Assembly (NCBI GenBank): GCA_017794945.1
Contig: CP051239.1
Coordinates: 744,001 to 808,000, forward strand
DNA from: Alcanivorax sp.
GTDB taxonomy: Bacteria; Pseudomonadota; Gammaproteobacteria; Pseudomonadales; Alcanivoracaceae
Direction: 5' to 3'
DNA: 64,000 nucleotides
The notes under the pieces are model-generated. The model ran no database searches, had not been told where the DNA came from, and was given only the letters and a program-made list of their open reading frames with translations. This document shows, in pieces, positions 48,267-56,211 of this stretch (position 1 is its first letter; each line of letters begins with the position of its first letter). Both the position numbers and the translations under genes were made by a program.

Positions 48267-49523
48267 TTACTTGTAACCTTCAGGGAAGGGGTCCGGCTCC
48301 ATCAGGTCCTTGGTTTCATGGACCACCTTGTACTGGCCGTTGGTCTGCGCCACGCCGATGCGGGTCTTGGACCACAGGTGGTGGTTTTCATGGATGCGCA
48401 CATAGCCTTCCGGCGCTTTCTTGAACTCAATGCCGGGAGAGGCTTCGCGAATTTTGTCCACGTCGAAGGAACCGGCTTTTTCCACCGCCGCTTTCCACAA
48501 CCACGGGCCCAGATAAGCCGCCTGGGTGACATCACCGATCACCATGTCGTCGCCCCACCGTTCCTTGAACGCGGCCACGAATTCCTTGTTGTTGAGGTTG
48601 TCCAGGCTCTGGAAGTACTTCATGGAGGCGTACACGCCTTCCACGTTCTCGCCGCCGATACCGCGGATTTCATCCTCGGTGACGGAGATGGTCAGCAGCA
48701 GCGGATCCTCTTCGGTGAGATCCACACCGGCGGCTTTCATCTGCTTGTAGAAGGCCACGTTGGAGCCGCCGACCACGGAGGCGAAGATCACATCCGGCTT
48801 ACGCAACTTGATCTTGTTGATCACCGAGTTGAACTGGGTGTGGCCGAGCGGGTAATACTCCTCGCCCACCACCTTCAGACCTTTCTTCTCGATGTGGATG
48901 CGCGCGATCTTGTTGGAGGTGCGCGGCCAGATGTAGTCGGAGCCGAGCAGGTAGAAGGTCTTGGCGCCCTTCTCCTTCACCGCCCAGTCGATGCCGGCGA
49001 GAATCTGCTGGGTGGCTTCCTGGCCGGTGTAGATCACGTTGGGTGACTGCTCGAGGCCTTCATAGAAGGTCGGGTAATAGAGCATGCCGTTGAACTGCTC
49101 GATCACCGGCAGCACCGCCTTGCGTGAGGCGGAGGTCCAGCAGCCGAAAATCGCGGCCACGTCATCCTGGCGCAGCAGCTTGCGGGCTTTCTCGGCGAAG
49201 GTGGGCCAGTCGCTGGCGCCATCCTCCTGAACGTATTCGATCTGGCGGCCGAGCACACCGCCCTGGGCGTTGATCTGCTCGATGGCCAGCTTCTCGGCCT
49301 GCACCGAACCGATCTCACTGATCGCCATGGTGCCGGTGATGGAGTGCAGGATGCCCACCTTGACGGTGTCTTCGGTGACCGCCAGGCCGGAGGTGTTGAC
49401 CTCGGACGTGGGCGGCGCGGCGAATGACGGCGTGCTTAACGCCAGTACCGCCGGCAACGCCAGCAGCCCGGCCAGCAGACGGCGGCGCGGACGCGACGGC
49501 AAGGAATGCTTCGGTGTCTTCAT
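48267..49523 (-). CDS. urtA: Urea/short-chain amide ABC transporter binding protein UrtA
   Basis: 418 residues from ATG 49523, with GAGGGG upstream. The signal has a Tat-like RPRRRLLAGLLALPAVLALSTPSFA. The type I periplasmic binding fold follows: VKVGILHSITGTMAISEIG, IFGCWTSASRKAVLPVIE, YYPTFYEGLEQSPNVIYTGQEATQQ and YLLGSDYIWPRTSN, all typical of UrtA/FmdD. It captures urea or short amides in the periplasm. It is the first gene of urtABCDE-amiE-amiB and is divergent from the NCS1-kinase gene. Confidence 0.94.
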   Translation of the reverse strand: MKTPKHSLPSRPRRRLLAGLLALPAVLALSTPSFAAPPTSEVNTSGLAVTEDTVKVGILHSITGTMAISEIGSVQAEKLAIEQINAQGGVLGRQIEYVQEDGASDWPTFAEKARKLLRQDDVAAIFGCWTSASRKAVLPVIEQFNGMLYYPTFYEGLEQSPNVIYTGQEATQQILAGIDWAVKEKGAKTFYLLGSDYIWPRTSNKIARIHIEKKGLKVVGEEYYPLGHTQFNSVINKIKLRKPDVIFASVVGGSNVAFYKQMKAAGVDLTEEDPLLLTISVTEDEIRGIGGENVEGVYASMKYFQSLDNLNNKEFVAAFKERWGDDMVIGDVTQAAYLGPWLWKAAVEKAGSFDVDKIREASPGIEFKKAPEGYVRIHENHHLWSKTRIGVAQTNGQYKVVHETKDLMEPDPFPEGYK

Positions 49524-49643
49524 GGTTAACCCCTCGTTAGCGAAATGCATGGATCCCCGGGAGCCCGGTGGCTCCGTCGACCCTCGCTAACGAGTATGGG
49601 AAGGCGGCCGGCGCGCTCCCATTCGGCGAATACGCCATAGCCC

Positions 49644-49659
49644 TACGTCATTTGACGCA
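49644..49659. promoter_or_regulatory. Candidate operator between urtA and the sensor kinase gene
   Basis: TACGTCATTTGACGCA is the same inverted-repeat motif as the one upstream of fmdA (42480), with one arm base changed. It lies 121 bases upstream of urtA and 117 bases upstream of the divergent sensor gene, so it could serve both. The rest of the 252-base divergent gap shows no clear sigma-70 promoter. Confidence 0.65.
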
Positions 49660-49775
49660 TTCCGCGGTCCCGGCGCCGGCCTTAGGCTGCGCCCTGGGGT
49701 ATTCACGTATCGGGGGTACGGCACGAATCGTGCTTTCTTACTGGCCCGGCTTTCGGGTATTGCGGACGATCAGGC

Positions 49776-52700
49776 ATGGCCATCGAACAACGCATCTTCC
49801 GGGTGCGGCGCAACTACAATAAGTGGGTCGCCAACCAGACGCTGGAAGACTTCGCGCTGCGCTTCACCGGCAAGGCGGCACGCCGCTGGTCGGCGGGGCG
49901 GGTGGCGAACACCGCGCTCGGGGCCATTTCCTTCCTGGCGCTGGAGGCCATCGGCGGCGCCATCACGCTCAATTACGGCTTCACCAACGCGGTGACGGCA
50001 ATCGCCGTGGTCAGCGCGGTGATCTTCCTGCTTGGCCTGCCGGTGAGCTACTACGCGGCCCGCTACGGCGTCGACATTGATCTGCTCACCCGCGGCGCCG
50101 GCTTCGGTTATCTGGGCTCCACCCTCACCTCGCTGATCTACGCCTCCTTCACCTTTATCTTTTTCGCTCTGGAAGCGGCGATCATGGCCATGGCCCTGGA
50201 GGTGCTGTTCGGTCTGCCGCTGACACTGGGTTACGTGGTCAGTTCGCTGGTGGCGATACCGCTGGTGACCCACGGCATCACCTATATCAGCCGCTTCCAG
50301 CTGTGGACCCAACCGGTCTGGGTAGTGCTGCAGCTGGCGCCGTTCGTGTTCATTCTGTTCCAGGATCCGGAATCACTGAGCCGCTGGCAGGGCTTCGACG
50401 GCGCCCTGGGCGGCGACGGCGCCTTCAATCTGGTACTGTTCGGCGCCGCCGCCACGGTGATGTTTTCCCTGGTGGCGCAGATCGGCGAGCAGGTGGATTT
50501 CCTGCGCTTCATGCCGGAACCGGGGCCCGAGCGCCAGCAACGCCGGCGCTGGTGGCTGGCGATGCTGGCCGGCGGCCCGGGCTGGATCATCGTCGGCGCG
50601 CTCAAGGCGCTGGCCGGGTCCTTCCTGGCGGTGCTGGCGTTCTCCCACGGCCTGCCGCACAGCCAGGCCCAGGAACCCATGCACATGTACCTGGTGGCGT
50701 TCAGCCACATCACCGCGCACCCGGCCACCTTGATGGCCCTGGCCGGCATTTTCGTGGTGCTGTCCCAGCTCAAGATCAACGTGACCAACGCCTACGCCGG
50801 CTCCATCGCCTGGTCCAACTTCTTTTCCCGGCTCACCCACAGCCACCCGGGCCGGGTGGTGTGGTTGGTGTTCAATGTGATGATCGCCCTGGTGTTGATG
50901 GAGATCGGCATCTACCGGGCCTTCGAGTCGATTCTTGGCAGTTACGCCATGGTGGCGGTGGCGTGGATCGGCGCCCTGGTCGCCGATCTGGTGATCAACA
51001 AACCGCTGGGGCTGAGCCCCAAGGGCATCGAATTCAAGCGCGCTTACCTGTACGACATCAATCCGGTGGGCTTCGGCGCCATGGTGATGGCGACGCTGGT
51101 GGGGCTGGTGGCGCGCAGTGGGTTCTGGGGCGGCGACGCCGAGGCACTGGCCTCCTTCCTGGCGCTGTTCACCGCGTTCGTGACGTCGCCGCTGATCGCG
51201 CTGCTCACCAACGGCCGCTACTACATTGCCCGTACCCCGGAGCCGGCCACCGCCACCCGCGGCCGCCCATGCTGCATCTGTGAGCACCGCTTCGACGATG
51301 AAGACATGGCGTTCTGCCCGGCCTACAACGGTCCGATCTGTTCGCTGTGCTGCTCCCTGGATGCGCGCTGCAACGACGCCTGCAAACACCACGCCCGCTT
51401 TCAGGAACAGCTGATGGACTGGCTCGCCGGCATTCTACCCCGCCCCATTCTGGCTCAGCTGCGCTCGCGCCTGGGGCATTTCGTTGGGCTGCTGACCCTG
51501 GTCACGCTGGTGATGGCCGGGCTACTCACCCTGGTCTACACCCAGGTGGCGATAACCGACCCGCAGGTGCGCGACCTGATGGCCACCACCCTGGCCAAGG
51601 TGTTCGCGATCCTGATCATTATCAGCGGCGTGGTGGCCTGGCTGTTCGTGCTGGCCCACGAAAGCCGGGTGGTCGCCCAGGAAGAATCACACCGCCAGAC
51701 CCGCATGCTGATGGCGGAGATCAAAGCCCACGAAAAGACCGACCGCAAACTGCAAAAAGCCAAGGAACTGGCGGAGGCCGCCAACCAGGCCAAGAGCCGT
51801 TACCTCACCGGGCTCAGCCATGAGCTGCGCTCGCCGCTCAACGCCGCCTTCGGCTACGCCCAGTTGCTTGAGAACGACCCCTCGATACCGGAAAACCGGC
51901 GCGGCGCGGTGGCGGCCATCCGCCGCAGCACCGGCCATTTGTCCGACCTGATCGAAGGGCTGCTGGAAATCTCCAAGATCGAAGCCGGCCGGCTGGAGCT
52001 GTACCGCAACCGGGTCAGGGTGCGTTCACTGATCGACGAGCTGGTGACCATGTTCCAGTTGCAGGCGGAAGAAAAAGGCATCGGCTTCGAGTTTCACAGC
52101 CAGGGGCGCATCCCCGAATGGGTGACCACCGATGAGAAACGCCTGCGCCAGGTGCTGATCAACCTGCTGTCCAACGCCATCAAATTCACCAGCCAGGGCC
52201 GGGTGGTGCTGCATATCCGCTACCGCAACCAGGTCGCCGAGTTCACCATCCGCGACACCGGGGTGGGCATCGCCGAAGAGGACCAGCAACGCATCTTCCG
52301 GCCCTTCGAGCGGGTCCGCAAACCGGGCATGCCGGCGGTGCACGGCACCGGCCTGGGGCTGACCATCACCAAGCTGCTGGTGGACATCATGGGCGGCGAT
52401 CTGCAGGTCAGCAGCACGCCGGGCCAGGGCAGCGAATTCCGCCTCTGGGTGATGCTCTCCAGTGTCGCCCACGCGGACGCGGACCGGGACAGCCAGCGAC
52501 CGGTCGTAGGCTACCAGGGGCCGGCGAAAGCCCTGCTGGTGGTGGACGACGACCCCTCCCACCGGGGCCTGGTCAGTGACCTGCTGACACCGCTCGGCTT
52601 CCAGGTCACCGAGGCGCCGGACGGTCAGACCGGCCTGGACATGGCCCGGCAAAGCAACCCGGACCTGATTCTTCTGGACATCGCCATGCCCGGCCTGGAC

Positions 52701-53132
52701 GGCTGGCAAACCGCCGCCGCGCTGCGCGCCAACGGCTACCGGGGCCGCCTGGTGATGCTGTCCGCCAACGCCCGCGAGAGCCAGACCGACGCCCCCGCCG
52801 GCCTGCACGACGACTACCTGATCAAACCGTTCAAACTGGGCGGCCTGCTGGACACCCTGGCGCGCCATCTGGACCTCACCTGGCGCCACCATCTGGACGG
52901 AGACCTGCGCGAGACCCGGCGCATTCCGGTGTCGCAAATCCGTCTCGACGAGGGGCTGCGCGATGAATTGCTGGCCCTGGCGGAAATCGGCCACCTGGCC
53001 GGCCTGCGCGACGCCCTGCACCGCGCCGAACAGGACCGGCGACTGCCGCCGGCACTGGCCGGCACCCTGCAAGCGCCCCTGGAACGCTTCGATTTCCAGG
53101 CCCTGATCAAATTGCTGGAGCAGACCCCATGA
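49776..53132 (+). CDS. NCS1 permease-histidine kinase-receiver fusion
   Basis: 1118 residues. Residues 1-490 are a complete NCS1-type nucleobase/hydantoin/allantoin permease with about 12 helices (SFLALEAIGGAITLNYGF; LKINVTNAYAGSIAWSNFFS). Residues 499-540 form a Cys-rich knuckle with nine cysteines (C499, 500, 502, 514, 522, 525, 526, 532, 536) and nearby His, probably metal-binding. Two further helices (about 565-635) precede the kinase: H682 in GLSHELRSPLNAAF, the N box VLINLLSNAIKF, and DTGVGIAEEDQ and GTGLGLTITK. A receiver domain follows with phospho-acceptor D968 (LLDIAMPGLDGW). Like the transporter-kinase CbrA but with an NCS1 module, it probably senses the substrate of the adjacent amide/urea cluster. 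ATGA overlap with the regulator gene. Confidence 0.9.
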   Translation: MAIEQRIFRVRRNYNKWVANQTLEDFALRFTGKAARRWSAGRVANTALGAISFLALEAIGGAITLNYGFTNAVTAIAVVSAVIFLLGLPVSYYAARYGVDIDLLTRGAGFGYLGSTLTSLIYASFTFIFFALEAAIMAMALEVLFGLPLTLGYVVSSLVAIPLVTHGITYISRFQLWTQPVWVVLQLAPFVFILFQDPESLSRWQGFDGALGGDGAFNLVLFGAAATVMFSLVAQIGEQVDFLRFMPEPGPERQQRRRWWLAMLAGGPGWIIVGALKALAGSFLAVLAFSHGLPHSQAQEPMHMYLVAFSHITAHPATLMALAGIFVVLSQLKINVTNAYAGSIAWSNFFSRLTHSHPGRVVWLVFNVMIALVLMEIGIYRAFESILGSYAMVAVAWIGALVADLVINKPLGLSPKGIEFKRAYLYDINPVGFGAMVMATLVGLVARSGFWGGDAEALASFLALFTAFVTSPLIALLTNGRYYIARTPEPATATRGRPCCICEHRFDDEDMAFCPAYNGPICSLCCSLDARCNDACKHHARFQEQLMDWLAGILPRPILAQLRSRLGHFVGLLTLVTLVMAGLLTLVYTQVAITDPQVRDLMATTLAKVFAILIIISGVVAWLFVLAHESRVVAQEESHRQTRMLMAEIKAHEKTDRKLQKAKELAEAANQAKSRYLTGLSHELRSPLNAAFGYAQLLENDPSIPENRRGAVAAIRRSTGHLSDLIEGLLEISKIEAGRLELYRNRVRVRSLIDELVTMFQLQAEEKGIGFEFHSQGRIPEWVTTDEKRLRQVLINLLSNAIKFTSQGRVVLHIRYRNQVAEFTIRDTGVGIAEEDQQRIFRPFERVRKPGMPAVHGTGLGLTITKLLVDIMGGDLQVSSTPGQGSEFRLWVMLSSVAHADADRDSQRPVVGYQGPAKALLVVDDDPSHRGLVSDLLTPLGFQVTEAPDGQTGLDMARQSNPDLILLDIAMPGLDGWQTAAALRANGYRGRLVMLSANARESQTDAPAGLHDDYLIKPFKLGGLLDTLARHLDLTWRHHLDGDLRETRRIPVSQIRLDEGLRDELLALAEIGHLAGLRDALHRAEQDRRLPPALAGTLQAPLERFDFQALIKLLEQTP

Positions 53133-54037
53133 CCCCTTCGGTCCGTAAGGACGTGATTCTGGTGGTGGACGACTCTCCGGATTCCCTGGGCATGATCCAC
53201 CACGCCCTGGACCAGGCCGGGCTCACCGCCCTGGTCGCCCTGGAAGGCGAACAAGCCCTCGGCATCGCGGAAAAAATGGTACCCGACCTGGTTCTGATGG
53301 ACGCCGTGATGCCCAACATGGACGGCTTCGAAACCTGCCGCCGTCTGAAACGGCACCCGGAGCTGGCGGCGGTGCCGGTGATCTTCATGACCGGCCTGAC
53401 CGAAGCGGAGGACGTGGTGCGCGGTCTGGAGGCCGGCGGCGTGGACTATGTCACCAAGCCGGTGCGCCCGGACGAACTGATCGCCCGCATCCGCGTGCAC
53501 CTGCACAACGCGCGCATGACCCAGGGCGCCCACACCGCCCTGGACCGGCTCGGCCAGGCGTCGTTCTCCACCGACCGCCAGGGTCACTGGCGCTGGGCCA
53601 CGCCCCAGGCGGAACACCTGCTCGCCGAGGCCGGCGGTCAGCGCGACCAACGCCTGACGCAACTGGCCGCGCACATCCGCCGCTGGCTGGACCACCACCC
53701 CGAGCCCGGCGACCAGTCCGCTCTGGACAGCGACCACGGCGAGCTGCGCCTGCGCTACCTGGGCGACACCGGCTCCGGCGAGCCGCTGTTCCGGCTGTTG
53801 CAACGGGACGGTGAGGAAGAAAGCGAGTTGCTGCGTGAGCAACTGCGCCTTACCCGACGGGAATCCCAGGTGCTGCTGTGGATCGCCCAGGGCAAAACCA
53901 ACCGGGAAATCGGCCAAATTCTCTCGCTGAGCCCGCGCACCGTGAACAAGCACCTGGAGCAGGTGTTCCGCAAACTGGGGGTGGAAAACCGCACCGCCGC
54001 GGCGGCCATGGCGTTGCGCTGCCTGACCCGCACGTAG
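53129..54037 (+). CDS. LuxR/NarL-type response regulator
   Basis: 302 residues. An N-terminal receiver has acidic pocket VVDDSPDS, phospho-acceptor D58 (LMDAVMPNMDG), Thr in FMTGL and Lys in VTKPV. The middle (about 135-225) is a variable PAS-like region (ASFSTDRQGHWRWATPQAEHLL). A C-terminal LuxR helix-turn-helix follows (LTRRESQVLLWIAQGKTNREIGQILSLSPRTVNKHL). Cotranslated with the fusion kinase, its cognate partner. The probable targets are the palindromes upstream of urtA and fmdA. Confidence 0.92.
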   Translation: MTPSVRKDVILVVDDSPDSLGMIHHALDQAGLTALVALEGEQALGIAEKMVPDLVLMDAVMPNMDGFETCRRLKRHPELAAVPVIFMTGLTEAEDVVRGLEAGGVDYVTKPVRPDELIARIRVHLHNARMTQGAHTALDRLGQASFSTDRQGHWRWATPQAEHLLAEAGGQRDQRLTQLAAHIRRWLDHHPEPGDQSALDSDHGELRLRYLGDTGSGEPLFRLLQRDGEEESELLREQLRLTRRESQVLLWIAQGKTNREIGQILSLSPRTVNKHLEQVFRKLGVENRTAAAAMALRCLTRT

Positions 54038-54091
54038 GTCGGGTTAGCGAAGCGTAACCCGACATCCCGACCGTTGTCGGGTTACGCCTAC
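54034..54091. repeat. GTCGGGTTA palindromic repeat cluster
   Basis: GTCGGGTTAGCGAAGCGTAACCCGAC (split here as GTCGGGTTA with TAACCCGAC, 54038-54063) is followed by a further inverted unit, GTCGGGTTACGC. It includes the stop codon of the response regulator gene and lies between convergent genes. The same family is found at 55999-56107. It probably acts as a terminator-like or REP-type repeat. Confidence 0.8.
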
Positions 54092-54618
54092 GCCGCCTGG
54101 CCAGCCTGTAGCACTTCCGGCATTAACGCGCCCACCAGCATAAAGGTGAGAATCAACAGGCCGAACGCCATCGCCAGGCCCAGCAACGGGCCGATGGCGA
54201 AGGCGCGGTGGAAAATAAACGCCTGCACCGCCAGCTGCCAGCTCACCAGCAGCAGATACACGCCCTCCAGTATCGACGGCGTGCCGCCGGCGGCGTGGCC
54301 GATCAGCAGCATGGGCAGCGCCAGCAGCGACAAGGCGATGTCCACGCCGATCAGGGCGATGGCGGTCTGCGTCCAGCGGCCCAGCAGGTTTTTGAACGCC
54401 AGGACCAGAGCACTGGAGCCCAGCAACAGCCCCATGGCCAGCAGCTGCACACCCACCATCTGCGCCACCGAAAGCCCGTCCTGGAGCGCGGCGCTGAGCA
54501 ACTGGATCACCATCCACAGCGCCAACAGGATGCCCACCAGGGGCGGCGCGTAGGGCATGTCTTCCGGCCCGCGGCGGAATACGCACAGGCGGGCGAATAC
54601 GTTCAATAAAGCGTTCAT
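54088..54618 (-). CDS. Multi-span membrane protein of unknown function
   Basis: 176 residues with five hydrophobic segments (for example APPLVGILLALWMVIQLLSAAL, LLAMGLLLGSSALVLAF, IGVDIALSLLALPMLLIG and LGLAMAFGLLILTFMLVGAL). No catalytic motif is visible. The arrangement resembles small YIP1-like or DUF membrane proteins, but I do not recognise the family. Single gene, divergent from the phosphofructokinase gene with 116 bases between, and ending at a palindromic repeat cluster. Confidence 0.7.
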   Translation of the reverse strand: MNALLNVFARLCVFRRGPEDMPYAPPLVGILLALWMVIQLLSAALQDGLSVAQMVGVQLLAMGLLLGSSALVLAFKNLLGRWTQTAIALIGVDIALSLLALPMLLIGHAAGGTPSILEGVYLLLVSWQLAVQAFIFHRAFAIGPLLGLAMAFGLLILTFMLVGALMPEVLQAGQAA

Positions 54619-54734
54619 GGTTCCTCCCGGCGCGTATTGTTCCAGAGCGCCGCGCTCGACACCATGCCCTGGCAGCCTGTTAGTGACGCCCCAGGCAGGC
54701 TAAAATGCGCGCCAATTTCAGCAGGAGGTCCGCA

Positions 54735-55997
54735 ATGGCGCGCAAAAACGCTTTCTACGCTCAGTCCGGTGGTGTCACCGCCGTGATCAACGCTTCCGCC
54801 GCCGGGGTGATCGAAGCCGCCCGGGAGAACAAGCAGACCATCGGCAAGGTCTACGCCGGCCGCAACGGCATCATCGGCGCCCTCACCGAGGACCTGATCG
54901 ACACCAGCAAAGAAAGCAAAAGCGCCATCGACGCGCTCAAGCACACCCCCGGCGGCGCCTTCGGCTCCTGCCGCTACAAACTCAAGGACCTGGAAAGCTC
55001 ACGCCGCGAGTACGAGCGGCTGATCGAGGTGTTCAAGGCCCACAACATCGGCTACTTCTTCTACAACGGCGGCGGCGACTCCGCCGATACCTGCCTGAAG
55101 ATTTCCCAGCTGTCGGAAAAAATGGGCTACCCGATCCAGGCCATCCACGTCCCCAAGACCGTGGACAACGACCTGCCGATCACCGACGTCAGCCCGGGCT
55201 TCGGCTCGGTGGCCAAATACACCGCCGTGAGCTGCCGCGAAGCGTCCCTGGACGTGGCCAGCATGTGCGCCACCTCCACCAAGGTGTTCGTGATGGAAGT
55301 GATGGGCCGGCACGCCGGCTGGATCGCCGCCAGCGCCGGGCTCGCCAAGGACAACCCGGACGACGCCCCCCATGTGATCCTGTTTCCCGAAATCGCCTTC
55401 GACCAGAAAGCCTTCCTCAAGAAAGTGGACGACACCGTCAAGAAAGTGGGCTACTGCGTGATCGTGGTCTCCGAAGGCGCGCGCACCGCCGACGGCACCT
55501 TCCTGGCCGACGCCGGCACCACCGACGCCTTCGGCCACAAGCAACTCGGCGGCGTGGCGCCGGTGCTGGCGCAAATGGTGAAAAGCGAGCTGGGCTACAA
55601 ATACCACTGGGCGGTGAGCGACTATCTACAGAGGGCAGCGCGGCATATTGCTTCCAAGACCGATGTGGACCAGGCCTATGCCGTGGGCCGTGCCGCCGTG
55701 GAATTCGCCGTCGCCGGCAAGAACGCGGTGATGCCCACGATTGTCCGCAAGGACACCAAAAAGTACGCCTGGACCATCGGCGAGGCGCCGCTCAGCAAAG
55801 TGGCCAATGTGGAAAAGAAGATGCCGCGCAAGTTCATCAGCAAGGACGGCTTCGGCATCACCCCCTCCGGCCGCGCCTACCTGGAACCGCTGATCGGCGG
55901 CGAATCCTACCCGCCCTACAAGAACGGCCTGCCCCAGTTCGCCCAGCTCAAGCTGGTGGCCGTACCCAAAAAGCTCAACGACGCTTTTCAGGTGTAG
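54735..55997 (+). CDS. pfp: PPi-dependent 6-phosphofructokinase
   Basis: 420 residues from ATG 54735, behind GGAGG. The phosphofructokinase fold is complete. The substrate loop reads GGGDSADT, and the catalytic motif is PKTVDNDLP with Lys in place of the Gly of ATP-dependent enzymes, the mark of PPi dependence. MGRHAGWIA and EGAR are the sugar-phosphate motifs. It interconverts fructose 6-phosphate and fructose 1,6-bisphosphate with pyrophosphate, so it is reversible and suits an organism that relies on gluconeogenesis. It is followed by a palindromic repeat cluster. Confidence 0.92.
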   Translation: MARKNAFYAQSGGVTAVINASAAGVIEAARENKQTIGKVYAGRNGIIGALTEDLIDTSKESKSAIDALKHTPGGAFGSCRYKLKDLESSRREYERLIEVFKAHNIGYFFYNGGGDSADTCLKISQLSEKMGYPIQAIHVPKTVDNDLPITDVSPGFGSVAKYTAVSCREASLDVASMCATSTKVFVMEVMGRHAGWIAASAGLAKDNPDDAPHVILFPEIAFDQKAFLKKVDDTVKKVGYCVIVVSEGARTADGTFLADAGTTDAFGHKQLGGVAPVLAQMVKSELGYKYHWAVSDYLQRAARHIASKTDVDQAYAVGRAAVEFAVAGKNAVMPTIVRKDTKKYAWTIGEAPLSKVANVEKKMPRKFISKDGFGITPSGRAYLEPLIGGESYPPYKNGLPQFAQLKLVAVPKKLNDAFQV

Positions 55998-55998
55998 C

Positions 55999-56107
55999 GT
56001 AGGTCGGATTAGCCGAAGGCGTAATCCGACAGCCGACCGTTTAAGGACGCGCCAAGCGTCGCTGTCGGACAGACCATGTCGGGTTACGCTTCGCTAACCC
56101 GACCTAC
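55999..56107. repeat. Paired GTCGGRTTA palindromic repeats
   Basis: Two units in inverse orientation: GTCGGATTAGCCGAAGGCG... at 56004 and ...GCTAACCCGACCTAC ending at 56107. The outer GTAGGTCGG / CCGACCTAC arms pair. Same family as 54034-54091. It lies between the phosphofructokinase gene and the receptor promoter. Confidence 0.8.
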
Positions 56108-56143
56108 ATTCTCACTTCCCGCCCTCCAACCTGGAAAGAGAAT

Positions 56144-56162
56144 GCAAGCAATTCTCATTTTG
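56144..56162. promoter_or_regulatory. Fur box upstream of siderophore receptor
   Basis: GCAAGCAATTCTCATTTTG closely resembles Fur sites of the GCAAATNATTCTCATTTGC kind. A -10-like TAGAAT follows at 56165-56170, so the Fur site would cover the -35/-10 region and repress when iron is plentiful. Confidence 0.65.
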
Positions 56163-56211
56163 GGTAGAATCGCGCCTAAGAATCACCCATAACTCGAATT
56201 CGGGGCCCTCC

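Noticed and set aside
49524..49775. Sigma-54 promoter (GG-N10-GC) before urtA or the sensor kinase gene
   Set aside because: No TGGCAC-N5-TTGC-like sequence was found at a suitable distance; the LuxR-type regulator also argues against sigma-54.
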